64,000 bases of DNA from Roseiarcus sp963721905 (GCA_963721905.1 CAVRMF010000021.1:186001-250000); one strand, 5' to 3'; positions 25,624-35,429 are shown, numbered from the stretch's first letter. Translations and numbers: made by a program. Notes: generated by a model from the sequence alone, not told the origin.

Positions 25624-26535
25624 TTACCGGTCCGGTCTGGAGGCGAGCAGATGGTCGCGCAACAGCTGCGCGGGCGGCGGCAATACGTTGGTCGGGCGGG
25701 TCACCAGACGCAGCCGGCGCCGCGACCACCGGTCGGCCAGCGGGATGCCGCGCAGGGCGAGCGCCTCTTCGTATCCCCGCAGCACGCCGTCTGGCATGAT
25801 GGTGCCGCCATGTCCGGCGGCGACCAGGCGCCGCGCCGCGTCGGTGCTGGCGACTTTGAAGTGATAGTGGATTGTGCGCCCGAGGCGCTGCGCCGCATCA
25901 TCCAGCAGCAGGGTGATCGCGGCGCTTTCCTGCACCCCGATCAGCGGCTGGTCCAAGGCCTCCGCAAAACCGATCGACTTGCGGCTGGCCAGCGGATGAC
26001 CCTTGTGCACGACCATCAGCAGCCGGTCCTCGCGCCACATGCTTGCTTCAAGGCCCGAAGGCACCCGAGCTTCTGTCGTGATGAGGCCGAGATCGGCGCG
26101 GCCGTCCCTCAGGCTCAGCAGGATCGCAAGGCTGGTGTCCTCCTGCAGCTCTACACGCACGCCGGGCCTGGCGACGGCGAACGACGCCAACGCGTCGGCC
26201 AGATGGGGTCCTGCCAATAGCGACGGCGTGGCGTGCAGCCGCACGCTGCCCAGACCCCCGGAAGCGAAGGCCTGCAGGTCGCTGGTCAGCCGCGCCGCAA
26301 GGTCGAGCATGGCGCGGGCGTGGCGCGCGAACACTTGGCCCGCCGGCGTGGCGCGAACGCCACGCGCGCCCCGCTCGAACAGCGCAACTCCGCAGTCGCT
26401 CTCGAGAAACTGGATGCGCTTTGCCGCAGCCGAGACCGCGATGCCGCAATGGTCGGCAGCGCGCGTGATGCTCCCGAGGTCGAGGGCGGCGAGGAGGATG
26501 CGGATGGTGACCCAATCCGGCGGTGGAGTCGCCAC
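25624..26535 (-). CDS. LysR-family transcriptional regulator
   Basis: About 303 residues. The N-terminal winged helix has RILLAALDLGSITRAADHCG and AVSAAAKRIQFLESDCGVAL then FERGARGVRATPAG. The type 2 periplasmic-binding-like effector domain follows (VRLHATPSLLAGPHLADALA, GHPLASRKSIGF). I favour a GTG at 26535 with GGGAG nine bases upstream (VATPPPDWVTIRI); a longer frame to 26613 has no ribosome binding site. Lying at the head of the CoA-transferase/lyase genes, all on the minus strand, it is the likely activator of that cluster. The inducer is unknown. Confidence 0.85.
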   Translation of the reverse strand: MATPPPDWVTIRILLAALDLGSITRAADHCGIAVSAAAKRIQFLESDCGVALFERGARGVRATPAGQVFARHARAMLDLAARLTSDLQAFASGGLGSVRLHATPSLLAGPHLADALASFAVARPGVRVELQEDTSLAILLSLRDGRADLGLITTEARVPSGLEASMWREDRLLMVVHKGHPLASRKSIGFAEALDQPLIGVQESAAITLLLDDAAQRLGRTIHYHFKVASTDAARRLVAAGHGGTIMPDGVLRGYEEALALRGIPLADRWSRRRLRLVTRPTNVLPPPAQLLRDHLLASRPDR

Positions 26536-26738
26536 TGTCGTCGCTCCCGTGTAGGATCTCAAGGGTCGACCGAGCGTTGCGATCGATCCTGGCAGCAGTC
26601 TAGCGATGGACACGAGCGTCCGTCAATTGCGAACGCTGCACGCATCAATAAGCGCTTGTCCTATGGCGGTCGCGGATGCAAAGATTCGCTCAGCTCTTGG
26701 CCCGAGCCGCCGGGCAAGCAACAAATGGAGGAAGCTTC

Positions 26739-27869
26739 ATGGGTCCATTCCCTCACGATGCGCCGCCTGCCCAGATCACACCGCTGAACCCGGCGGGTAC
26801 TGACGGATTCGGCTTTGTCGAATACGCGCATCCCGATCCGGCCGTCCTGCATGAGTTGTTCGCGCAAATGGGGTTCGAAAAGGTGGCGAAGCATCGGACG
26901 AAGGCGATCACGCTGTATCGACAGGGCGACGTGAACTATCTGGTCAACCAGGAGCCAGGGAGCCACGCGACCAACTTCGCAAAGGCGCACGGGCCGTGCG
27001 CATCGTCGATGGCGTTCCGCGTCGTGGACGCGCATCATGCCTATCGTCGCGCGATCGAACTCGGCGCCGTGCCGTCCGACCCAGCGGACGGCTCGCTGGC
27101 GTTGGATGCGCCCGCAATCAAGGGTATCGGCGACTCGCTGCTCTATTTCGTCGATCGCTATGGCGCCAAAGGCTCGCCGTTCGACGCCGAGTTCGAATGG
27201 ACCGGGGCCCGCGATCCGCGGCCTGAAGGCGAGGGCCTCTACTACCTCGACCACCTGACTCACAATGTCGGGCGCGGGCGGATGGATCTGTGGACCGCGT
27301 TCTACGAACGTATCTTCAACTTCCGCGAGATCCGCTACTTCGACATCAAGGGCGAGTACACCGGTCTCTTCTCGCGCGCGCTAACCAGCCCCGACGGCAA
27401 GATACGCATTCCGATCAACGAGTTGGCGGACGAGAACAGCCAGATCGAGGAATATCTGCACCAATATAACGGCGAAGGCATTCAGCACATGGCATGCGGC
27501 TGCCGCGACATCTACGCAACTGTGGAGTCGCTGCGTGCGCGCGGTCTGCGGTTCATGCCGTCTCCGCCGGCAACGTACTACGAGCGGATCGACGAGCGTG
27601 TGCCAGGCCACGGCGAGGACGTCGCCCAACTCGAGAAGAACGGCATTCTGCTCGACGGCGAGGGCGCGATCGCGCTCGGCGACAAGGAAGGCAAGATGAC
27701 CAAGGTCCTGTTGCAAGTCTTCTCCGCCAATGCGATCGGACCGATCTTCTTTGAGTTCATCCAGCGCAAGGGCGACGAGGGCTTCGGGGAAGGCAACTTC
27801 CGCGCGCTATTCGTCTCGATCGAGGAGGACCAACTGCGCCGGGGGGTGCTGAAACGGGTGGCGCAATGA
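26739..27869 (+). CDS. hppD: 4-hydroxyphenylpyruvate dioxygenase
   Basis: A 376-residue vicinal-oxygen-chelate dioxygenase making homogentisate from 4-hydroxyphenylpyruvate in tyrosine breakdown. The iron ligands can be seen: His172 in YYLDHLTHNVG, His250 in GEGIQHMACGC and Glu339 in IFFEFIQR. The product-side motif FSANAIGP is present. ATG 26739 has a good GGAGGAA ribosome binding site. It begins a rightward operon of four genes; its stop overlaps the next start (ATGA). Confidence 0.95.
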   Translation: MGPFPHDAPPAQITPLNPAGTDGFGFVEYAHPDPAVLHELFAQMGFEKVAKHRTKAITLYRQGDVNYLVNQEPGSHATNFAKAHGPCASSMAFRVVDAHHAYRRAIELGAVPSDPADGSLALDAPAIKGIGDSLLYFVDRYGAKGSPFDAEFEWTGARDPRPEGEGLYYLDHLTHNVGRGRMDLWTAFYERIFNFREIRYFDIKGEYTGLFSRALTSPDGKIRIPINELADENSQIEEYLHQYNGEGIQHMACGCRDIYATVESLRARGLRFMPSPPATYYERIDERVPGHGEDVAQLEKNGILLDGEGAIALGDKEGKMTKVLLQVFSANAIGPIFFEFIQRKGDEGFGEGNFRALFVSIEEDQLRRGVLKRVAQ

Positions 27870-28225
27870 CCGGTCCGCTGCTCGGTCGCCTCGGGGACTT
27901 TCCAGACGGGTGCGCGACACCGTCGGCCTATCAGACAGGAGGGCGGGAGGCGGCGCTGCTCGTGGTGCGGCGGGGCGATGAGCTGCGCGCGTATTTGAAT
28001 GTGTGCCCGCACCAGTATTTGCCGCTGACCTATCGCGGCGAGCGGGTGCTGAGCGCCGACGGGTCCAGACTGCGCTGTTCCAACCACGGCGCCGAGTTCG
28101 CCGTGTCGGACGGAAGGGCCCTGTCGGGCCCGTGCGGTGGGCGGGGACTGATCAGGGTGAACCTGCTGGCGGCGGCGGACGGCGGCGTGCATGTGGGCGT
28201 GTCGACGCCCCCGTCAGCGCAATGA
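27866..28225 (+). CDS. Rieske [2Fe-2S] protein within the homogentisate operon
   Basis: A 119-residue Rieske-fold protein. Cluster ligands are Cys47 and His49 in NVCPHQYLPL and Cys71 and His74 in LRCSNHGAEF, the C-x-H ... C-x2-H pattern. There is no membrane anchor or signal, so it is a cytosolic ferredoxin-like protein. It overlaps the hppD stop by 4 bp (ATGA) and precedes hmgA by 27 bp. A role as electron donor or partner to the pathway is inferred from position only. HmgA itself does not need such a protein. Confidence 0.85.
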   Translation: MTGPLLGRLGDFPDGCATPSAYQTGGREAALLVVRRGDELRAYLNVCPHQYLPLTYRGERVLSADGSRLRCSNHGAEFAVSDGRALSGPCGGRGLIRVNLLAAADGGVHVGVSTPPSAQ

Positions 28226-28252
28226 CGTGATGCAGGACAGGAGAACGGACCC

Positions 28253-29590
28253 ATGAACGTACTGTCTCCACGATACGGCTCGATCGCCGATGCCACCGCC
28301 GGGTATCTGTCGGGGTTTGGCAATGGCTTCGAAACCGAGGCGCTGCCCGGCGCGCTGCCGATCGGTCGTAACTCGCCGCAGCGCTGCGCGTACGGCCTAT
28401 ACGCCGAGCAACTGAGCGGATCGCCCTTCACCGCACCGCGGACGAGCAACGAGCGGTCATGGCTCTATCGCATCCGGCCGACGGTAGCTCACTGGGGCAG
28501 CTTCCGGGGGGCCGATGCGGGATTGTGGCGCACAGCGCCGTGCAACGAGCTGAGCTTGCCGCCGGCGCCGATGCGCTGGGATCCCTTGCCGCTGCCGGAT
28601 CGGGCGCAGACCTTCCTGCAGGGCGTGCACACCATCACGACGGCTGGTGACGCTGGCGCGCACTCGGGCATGGCCGCACATGTCTATCTCGTCACGCGCT
28701 CGATGGCGGACGAGTATTTCTATGACGCGGACGGCGAGCTTCTGTTCGTTCCGCAGCAAGGCGCGCTGCGGCTCTGGACCGAATTCGGCATCATCGACAT
28801 CGCCCCCGGAGAAATCGCCGTGTTGCCTCGCGGCGTGAAGGTCCGCGTGGAGCTGCCGGCCGGCCCGGCCCGCGGCTATCTGTGCGAGAACTATGGCGGC
28901 GCCTTCGCGCTGCCCGAGCGCGGACCGATTGGCGCGAACTGCCTCGCCAATCCACGCGACTTTCTGACGCCGGTGGCTGCTTATGAGGATCACGACGCAC
29001 CGTCGCGCCTGTTTGTGAAGTGGGGCGGCGATCTGTGGGAGACAGAACTCGACCACTCGCCTCTGGATGTGGTCGCCTGGCACGGCAACTATGCGCCGTA
29101 TAAATACGATCTGCGACGTTTCTCGCCTGTCGGCCCATTGCTGTTCGACCACGCCGATCCGAGTATCTTTACGACGCTCACGTCACCGTCGGAGACGCCG
29201 GGCACGGCGAACATCGACTTCGTCATCTTCCCCGACCGTTGGCTGGTGGCGGAGAATACGTTCCGTCCGCCGTGGTATCACATGAATGTCATGAGCGAGT
29301 TCATGGGCCTGATCTACGGCGCCTACGATGCGAAGCCGCAAGGATTCGTGCCGGGCGGGTTCTCCCTGCACAACACAATGCTGCCGCATGGTCCCGACCG
29401 CGATGCGTTCGAGGGAGCGAGCAACTCGACCCTCGCTCCGCAAAAATTGGAAGGCACAATGGCGTTCATGTTCGAAACGCGATTTCCCCAGCGCGTGACG
29501 GCGTTCGCGGCCAATATCGAGCAGCGACAGGGCGGTTATGGCGCCTACGGCGCCAAGCTGACCAAGCGTTTCGACCCGAACCGGCGATGA
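28253..29590 (+). CDS. hmgA: Homogentisate 1,2-dioxygenase
   Basis: The 445-residue cupin dioxygenase that opens the ring of homogentisate to maleylacetoacetate. Hallmarks include GYLSGFGNGFETEALPGALP, NSPQRCAYGLYAEQLSGSPF and WLYRIRP. The metal site lies in RPPWYHMNVMSEFMGLIYG with the Glu, and SLHNTMLPHGPDRDAFEGAS follows. Length is normal. Its TGA overlaps the ATG of fahA (ATGA at 29587-29590), indicating translational coupling. Confidence 0.96.
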   Translation: MNVLSPRYGSIADATAGYLSGFGNGFETEALPGALPIGRNSPQRCAYGLYAEQLSGSPFTAPRTSNERSWLYRIRPTVAHWGSFRGADAGLWRTAPCNELSLPPAPMRWDPLPLPDRAQTFLQGVHTITTAGDAGAHSGMAAHVYLVTRSMADEYFYDADGELLFVPQQGALRLWTEFGIIDIAPGEIAVLPRGVKVRVELPAGPARGYLCENYGGAFALPERGPIGANCLANPRDFLTPVAAYEDHDAPSRLFVKWGGDLWETELDHSPLDVVAWHGNYAPYKYDLRRFSPVGPLLFDHADPSIFTTLTSPSETPGTANIDFVIFPDRWLVAENTFRPPWYHMNVMSEFMGLIYGAYDAKPQGFVPGGFSLHNTMLPHGPDRDAFEGASNSTLAPQKLEGTMAFMFETRFPQRVTAFAANIEQRQGGYGAYGAKLTKRFDPNRR

Positions 29591-30909
29591 ACACGATAAG
29601 CGCTCTCGACGAGACCCACGATCTCGCCCGACGAAGCTGGGTCGAGGGCGCCAACGGGCATAGCGACTTCCCGGTGCAGAACCTGCCGCTCGGTATTTTC
29701 TCGCCCCAGAATGACGAGCCTCGCGCGGGGGTGGCCATCGGCGACTTCATCGTCGACCTGCCGGCGCTGCATGCGACGGGGCTCCTAAGAGGCGAGGCCG
29801 GCGAGACCGCCGCCGCAAGCGGCCCGACGCTCAATGACCTGCTGGCGCTTGGGGAGGGTCCCCGCCGCGCGTTGCGCCGGAGGCTATCGGAGCTGCTAAC
29901 CGACGACAGCTTTCGCGGCGCTGTAGAGCCTGCGCTCCATCCGGCGTCAGGCTGCGCGCTACAGCTGCCGTGTGCAATTGGCGATTACACGGATTTCTAC
30001 GTCGGCATTCACCACGCAACGAACATCGGAAAGCAGTTCCGGCCGGACAACCCGCTACTGCCCAACTACAAGCACATCCCGATCGGCTATCACGGCCGGG
30101 CATCCTCGGTGCGGCCGTCGGGCGCGCCGGTGCATCGCCCAAATGGACAGACGAGGCTGCATGGCGCGGATGCGCCGTCGTTCGGTCCGAGCCAGCGGTT
30201 AGACTACGAGCTGGAGCTCGGTATCTGGATCGGCCCGGGCAACAAGGCCGGCGAACCGATCCCAATCTCGCAGGCGTCGAAGCACATTGCTGGATACAGC
30301 CTGTTCAACGACTGGTCGGCCCGCGACATTCAGGCCTGGGAGTACCAGCCGCTCGGCCCTTTCCTGTCGAAGAACTTCGTGTCCACCACTTCGTGCTGGA
30401 TCATCACGCCGGAGGCCTTGGCGCCCTTCCGGGTCCCGCAGTCGCTGCGACCAGGCGGCGATCCCGCTCCTCTTCCGTATCTCCTTGATCCGGACGACCA
30501 ACGAGAAGGCGCGATAGAGGTTGAGCTCACCGTCTCGCTGTCCACCGCGGCGATGCGGATGCAGGGCCTCGCGCCGCAGCGTCTGTCGCTGAGCAACGCG
30601 CGACATATGTACTGGACGCCAGCGCAGTTGGTCGCTCACCACACATCTGGAGGCTGCAACCTGCGGGCGGGAGACCTGTTCGGCACAGGCACGATCTCGG
30701 GCCCCGACCTGGACGGCTGCGGCAGCATGCTGGAAACCACGCTCGGTGGACGAGCGCCGGTGGTCTTGCGGACCGGGGAAGAGCGACGATTCCTGGAGGA
30801 CGGAGACGAGGTTTTTCTTTTTGCTCGGGCGCAGCGGGACGGCTTTGCCCCGATCGGGTTCGGCGAGTGCCGCGGCATGGTGGGGCCTGGATTGTCGTCA
30901 AGTTCTTGA
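29587..30909 (+). CDS. fahA: Fumarylacetoacetase
   Basis: A 440-residue FAH hydrolase splitting fumarylacetoacetate to fumarate and acetoacetate, the last step of tyrosine breakdown. The short N-terminal SH3-like part has NLPLGIFSPQNDEPRAGVAI. The catalytic domain has DYTDFYVGIHHATNIGKQFR, PNYKHIPIGYHGRASSV, LDYELELGIWIGPGN and NDWSARDIQAWEYQPLGPF, with the Ca-binding acidic residues and His. It ends close to the debris region at 30910. Start ATG 29587 was chosen because it is coupled to hmgA. Confidence 0.95.
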   Translation: MNTISALDETHDLARRSWVEGANGHSDFPVQNLPLGIFSPQNDEPRAGVAIGDFIVDLPALHATGLLRGEAGETAAASGPTLNDLLALGEGPRRALRRRLSELLTDDSFRGAVEPALHPASGCALQLPCAIGDYTDFYVGIHHATNIGKQFRPDNPLLPNYKHIPIGYHGRASSVRPSGAPVHRPNGQTRLHGADAPSFGPSQRLDYELELGIWIGPGNKAGEPIPISQASKHIAGYSLFNDWSARDIQAWEYQPLGPFLSKNFVSTTSCWIITPEALAPFRVPQSLRPGGDPAPLPYLLDPDDQREGAIEVELTVSLSTAAMRMQGLAPQRLSLSNARHMYWTPAQLVAHHTSGGCNLRAGDLFGTGTISGPDLDGCGSMLETTLGGRAPVVLRTGEERRFLEDGDEVFLFARAQRDGFAPIGFGECRGMVGPGLSSSS

Positions 30910-30989
30910 AACTTGAACCGTGTTCGTCGAGCGCAAACAGCCGGACGTTTGAGCGGGAGCCTTCCGTACGAGCAGTCATCACGAAGATG

Positions 30990-31058
30990 CCGCCGGCGCA
31001 TCCGGATAGATGCCCTTCACCCGCGCGACTATCCCCGTGGGATCATAGACTTGGCGCA
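30990..31058 (-). pseudogene. Short 3' gene remnant
   Basis: On the minus strand about 25 codons read RYVRQVYDPTGIVARVKGIY and then PDAPAASS before a TGA near 30990. It looks like a natural protein C-terminus, cut on its upstream side where a plus-strand FAD-oxidase fragment begins. No family is named. Confidence 0.35.
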
Positions 31059-31215
31059 CATAGCGAAACTTAGCAATGACGCACGATACCAAGACGTTGT
31101 GCTCGCGGCGCGTGGCGGCGGAACGGCAACCAACGGGCAATCGTTGACCGACGGATTGATCGTCGATGTTTCACGGTACAAGAACCGCGTCCTCGAGATC
31201 AACGCCCAGATTGGT
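31055..31215 (+). pseudogene. FAD-linked oxidase (FAD_binding_4) fragment
   Basis: Plus-strand frame with VVLAARGGGTATNGQSLTDG, then LIVDVSRYKNRVLEINAQ. This is the PCMH-type FAD-binding signature (xARGGGT-x-NGQSLTDG-xxVDxSRxxNRILEI) of FAD/FMN-containing oxidoreductases. Neither the start nor the substrate domain is present. The right side is replaced by a truncated transposase gene, so this is debris left by insertion and deletion. Confidence 0.65.
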
Positions 31216-32022
31216 GCGCAAGAGATAGCGCCCCTCGCGGCGGCGCGCCTGGCGCAGCTTATCGCGATTGAGGGCGTAGGTGAATGAGGCGTCGGCGTCG
31301 CCGAGCCGAACATCGATGAGGCGCCAGGCGGCCGGCGCCTTGTGGCGGGCTGCGCCGAGCTTCATGAGCAGCGCCTCGCAGGTGAGCGTCATCGCCTTGA
31401 CCTGCTTGAGGCGCGCCATGAGCCATTTGAGCTGACGCCGGCGCATGCCGCGCTTGGTCGAGCGGTCGGCGCTGTGGGCGAGCACGTAGATCCGCTCGCC
31501 CTGCGCCAGGAGCTTGACCCGCACACCGGGTCTGGCCCCACGCCAAGGCTTGTCGAGGAGGTCGCGCTCGAGCCGGCTCAGCCGCCCTTTCGGCGTTCCG
31601 ACCAGATATTGCACCGGCGGGTCGGATTGGCGCATCTCGGCGAGCACGGCTTCCGTGGGGATGCCGCGGTCCATCACGAAGACGCGCCGGGCCTTGCCGT
31701 GCTGCGCCTCGAGCAGCACGTCGAAGCGGGCGTTGAAGAGGTCGCGCCAGCGGTCGACAATATGGGTGAACAGGGCTTGCTTGTGGGCGAGCAGAAGGTC
31801 ATGGCAGGCAGAGAGCTTGTGGGCTTCGGCGAGGCCGAAGTCGCCGCCGATGAGGTCGGCGAGCGCGCTCTTGCTGAACCATTCGCGGTGTAGGAACCAC
31901 TCGCTGGCGGGCGCAATCAGCCGGTAGGCGACCAGCACGAACAGGATCTCGTCCCAGCGCGTGCCCTTGCGGCTCCTCGGCATCACGCCCATCAGGATCG
32001 TCCGGCCGAAATCCTCTTGCAT
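31171..32022 (-). mobile_element. IS1634-like (IS4 superfamily) transposase remnant with internal deletion
   Basis: The minus-strand frame (283 residues) starts MQEDFGRTILMGVMPRSRKG and carries WDEILFVLVAYRLIAPASEW, FDVLLEAQHGKARRVFVMDR, GIPTEAVLAEMRQS and LMARLKQVKAMTLTCEALLM. These are blocks of IS1634-type transposases of about 550 residues. The normal segment between FDVLL and EAQHGKARRV, which holds the YDLTSTYFE strand with the first catalytic Asp, is missing. The ends also do not show inverted repeats. The element is dead and sits between a FAD-oxidase fragment and a PEP-CTERM gene. Confidence 0.75.
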
Positions 32023-32135
32023 GCGGCGCCAGCCGCTGGGCCTGGGCGATCTGAGCGGACACCATCTTGGCGACCGCGCCCTCGCGGTAGCGTCGCGGCC
32101 TAACGAAGCCCCTTTTCCTCCATCCGACCCCTCTT

Positions 32136-33170
32136 TTAGGGATTGGCCATCGGCTGGGACTTCGACGAAAGACGACGCCTGCCGATGAGCGCCAATCCGG
32201 CGAAGCCGATCAGCAGCATCGCGGGCGGCGGAATTTCCGGGACCGCTATCGCGGGTTGCGCGTTACCGATATTCGCGAGCGAGCCGCCACCGGGCGGATC
32301 CGGAGGCGTGTCGGAACTCAGGCTCCCGCCCCGGATTACAAAGTCGGACGCCGGAGCAAAAGCGCCGTCGACGACGGGCGAGGTTGCGTCGCAAGCGACG
32401 CACGGGGGCGGAAAGGTCCCCTGCGTCGTGCCCCATTGCCAGGTCATGGCGAAGCTGTTCTGTGCGGCTATCATTTCAAAGATTTGCTGCGCGTTCAGAT
32501 AATTTCCGCTCAAAAAACTTCCGCCAAAGGGCGCGTTCGGTCCCGCAAGGTTCAAACTCTGAAGCCCGGACTGATCGGCGCCGTCTGGCCCGGCGCCTGT
32601 GCTCGTCGTGATGAGGAAGCTCAGATCTCCTTCCATCTCACATCGGCCGACGCCGGCTATTGAACCGTCGCTCGAGCAATTCGAGCCTCCTCTCCCAGGC
32701 CGATCCTCTGAAGGATTCGAGGGAAGGAGCAACCATAATCCGGATGCCTTGACGGAGAAGCCGCCGACATGATCGCTGTCGCCGAAAAGCGTCGGATCAT
32801 TATTCATGATCCATGAGTTGAGAACTCGGAGCCGTTCACCGTCGGAGGAAAAAGACCGCCGTCCGTGCTTGAAGAATAATCCGCAGTCAATTCGTCGAAT
32901 GTGGGCAAAGGTCCGCCGCCGTCTTGGCCCTCGGGTCCGTTGTCGGATCCAAGCGAGGAAACGACTGTCCCGCCAACGCTGAGCAACGTAAAATCGCCCC
33001 TCGACGTCCCGAACCCATCCCCGTCGCGAAACAGGCCAGGGCCCAGCGCGACACCGCCATCCGGGAACGCCGCCGGCGGCTGCCCGATGTCTTCGCCTTC
33101 CGCGGACGCCGTTCCCGAACCCGCGATCAGGAAGGCGACGGCGGCCGCGATGCAATAGGCCCTAGACGAC
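32136..33170 (-). pseudogene. Secreted PEP-CTERM-like protein, frameshifted
   Basis: The minus strand near 33155-33090 codes for a signal peptide (IAAAVAFLIAGSGTASA) and continues EGEDIGQPPAAFPDGGVALG and TLLSVGGTVVSSLGSDNGPE to about 32830. The homologous sequence then moves to another frame (VLNSWIMNNDPTLFGDSDHV) and ends with IPPPAMLLIGFAGLALIGRR, a C-terminal sorting signal with helix and Arg tail. One base is lost or gained near 32825-32840. No ATG is present at the signal peptide; a CTG after GGGAGGGA is the only candidate. The gene is broken or mis-called. The tail would direct exosortase processing at the envelope. Confidence 0.65.
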
Positions 33171-34109
33171 AGCAGTCCCTCCCAAATTCACGACGGAAGA
33201 CTGTATTCTCAACAGAATATTGTCGTACTTGCTTCGCCGACCGACCCGCTCTCGAGGCTCAACGGGCGCCGGGCTTGCGATGCAACTGGGCCGTGCTTTC
33301 CGGGTAAGCAAACAATTCTGGCGTGTCAACCGAGCTCGGCGACAGAAAGGACCCGAGCCGTAAGCTGACGGGAGACCTTGCGGCGCCAATCGCGGCGACG
33401 AAGGTGGGTGAAAGGACCCAAATTGGCCCAAGGTTTTCAGCAGGTTGAGCATAGTTCCGATCCCTCCCCCCGCGCCAAGCCGCCCGGTCGCGACGGGGTC
33501 GGCAACTCAGCGCGCCCTGCGCCCCATGATCGTCCGGCTTTCTTTCTCCACAGAAATTGCTCTTGCGGAGGGGAACCTGAACCGTGCCGGCGTGAGACAT
33601 TCTCATGCCCATGGACTCCATTCAGCAACAGAACTCTTATTATTTGCTTTAGCCGAACCTTCGACTTTCCTTTCATTGACGCAGCGGCGCAACAGAGACG
33701 CTCCGTCAACCGCGGACAAAGGCGACAAAATCCAGGCAACAGTGTAACCCTTCGCAGGCAAGGGCGCAACCCGCGCAACACCGGGAATTTGGATTCCCAG
33801 AGGTCAATTGTTCTGGCGTCTGCCAGGAAAACAAATTCGGAAAGGCGGACGCTGTGTTTGTGAACTCATGATGAAGAGAACGTGAACGCTGTGTCTTCGC
33901 ACTTGTGGGACGTCGCTCCGCCGCTATTGGTCTGCCTATTTCGACCATGAGGACCAGTGGCAAAGCCAATTGCGGGTTCGCCAGGAACTCTGGACCGGGC
34001 CAAACGGCAATCCGGAGCTTCTCAAAGGCACATCGTCGTTGGCGCCCCACGAAAATGAGCTATGTATTGACGCCGCTGTGGCGGCGGCGAATTGGTGGGG
34101 CTCCATTCG
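33171..34109. other. Long intergenic region, no gene recognised
   Basis: About 940 bp between the PEP-CTERM gene and UDP-glucose dehydrogenase. Overlapping reading frames on both strands (for example 33259-33621 minus and 33378-33863 plus) lack family signatures, ribosome binding sites and a sensible composition. The promoter of the exopolysaccharide genes presumably lies at the right end. Nothing else is seen. Confidence 0.45.
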
Positions 34110-35429
34110 ATGCGAATTGTAATGATCGGCGCAGGTTATGTTGGGCTGGTGTCGGGAGCCTGCATGGCGGATTTCGGACACGAAGTCCTCTGCGTCGACA
34201 CGGATCACCGCAAGATCGCCGCGTTGCGCGCCGGGAGCGTTCCGATTTACGAGCCGGGCCTCAGCGAACTGGTGCTGGCGAATCACGGTGCAGGACGCCT
34301 CTTGTTCACGACCAGCCTCGAGGAGGCCGGACGCGGAGCGAAGGCGATTTTCATCGCGGTCGGAACGCCGTCGCTTGCCGAAGTCGGGTCCGCCGACATG
34401 CGCTTCGTTCATGACGCGGCGCGCGCCATCGCTGACATCGTCGAGGATTTCGTCGTCGTCGTGGTCAAGTCGACCGTGCCGATCGGCGCGGGCGACGAGG
34501 TGGAGCGCATCATCGCTGAACGCGTGCCGCGCGATCGTTTCGCAGTCGTGTCCAATCCCGAATTCCTGCGCGAGGGCGCCGCGATCGAGGACTTCAAAGA
34601 GCCCGATCGCGTGGTGATCGGCGTCGAGGACGAGCGCGCGCGCGAGGTCATGCGCGACATCTACCAGCCGATCGAGCGGGCGGGCGGACAGATGGTGTAC
34701 ACATCGCGGCGTAGTTCGGAGATGATCAAGTACGCCGCCAACGTGTTCCTGGCAATGAAGGTGACGTTCATCAACGAGATCGCCGATCTTTGCGAAAGCC
34801 TCGACGCCGACGTGATGGACGTTTCGCGCGGCATTGGCCTCGACGACCGCATCGGGGCAAAGTTCCTGAACCCCGGGCCGGGTTTCGGCGGCTCGTGCTT
34901 TCCCAAGGATACTTTGGCGCTGACGAAGCTCGCCATCGAGGCAAAAGCGCCGATCCGGTTGGTGGAAACGCTGGTGGACGTCAATGAAAAGCGAAAGGTC
35001 GCGATGGCTGCGAAGGTCGTGAAAGCCTGTGGCGGCTCGGTCGCCGGCAAGCGGATCGCCGTTTTGGGCCTCACCTACAAGCCGAAGACCGACGACATGC
35101 GCGATGCGCCAAGCCTCGTGATCATACCGGAGTTGCAGGCGGCCGGCGCCCACGTCGTCGCCTATGATCCCGAAGGGGTCAAAATGGCGAGGTCCATGTT
35201 GCCCGGCATCGAGTTCGTCGAGAACGCCTACGCGTGCCTTCAGGGGGCCGACGCCGCCGTGGTCATCACCGAGTGGGATGAGTTCCGAGCTCTCGACCTC
35301 GCGCGCGTCAAGGCCGCTCTGGCCAAGCCGATCATTGTCGATATGCGCAACATCTATCCAATAAAAACGATGCAAGCGCTCGGCTTCCGCTATGTGTCTG
35401 TCGGACGGGGGTTCAACGGTGAGGGTTGA
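34110..35429 (+). CDS. ugd: UDP-glucose 6-dehydrogenase
   Basis: A 439-residue UDP-glucose/GDP-mannose dehydrogenase. The NAD-binding start is RIVMIGAGYVGLVSGACMAD, followed by VKSTVPIGAGDEV, SNPEFLREGAAIEDF and PDRVVIG. The catalytic Cys is residue 263 in GFGGSCFPKDT, and the C-terminal fold has VLGLTYKPKTDDMRDAPSL. It oxidises UDP-glucose to UDP-glucuronate for polysaccharide synthesis. I chose ATG 34110. A glycosyltransferase gene 130 bp downstream supports an exopolysaccharide role. GDP-mannose dehydrogenase is less likely given the EFLREG and KPKTDD patterns. Confidence 0.9.
   Translation: MRIVMIGAGYVGLVSGACMADFGHEVLCVDTDHRKIAALRAGSVPIYEPGLSELVLANHGAGRLLFTTSLEEAGRGAKAIFIAVGTPSLAEVGSADMRFVHDAARAIADIVEDFVVVVVKSTVPIGAGDEVERIIAERVPRDRFAVVSNPEFLREGAAIEDFKEPDRVVIGVEDERAREVMRDIYQPIERAGGQMVYTSRRSSEMIKYAANVFLAMKVTFINEIADLCESLDADVMDVSRGIGLDDRIGAKFLNPGPGFGGSCFPKDTLALTKLAIEAKAPIRLVETLVDVNEKRKVAMAAKVVKACGGSVAGKRIAVLGLTYKPKTDDMRDAPSLVIIPELQAAGAHVVAYDPEGVKMARSMLPGIEFVENAYACLQGADAAVVITEWDEFRALDLARVKAALAKPIIVDMRNIYPIKTMQALGFRYVSVGRGFNGEG

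Noticed and set aside
33259..33863. Overlapping 96-161-residue frames on both strands before ugd
   Set aside because: No family signature, no ribosome site, amino-acid composition typical of random GC-rich frames; reported only as an unexplained gap.
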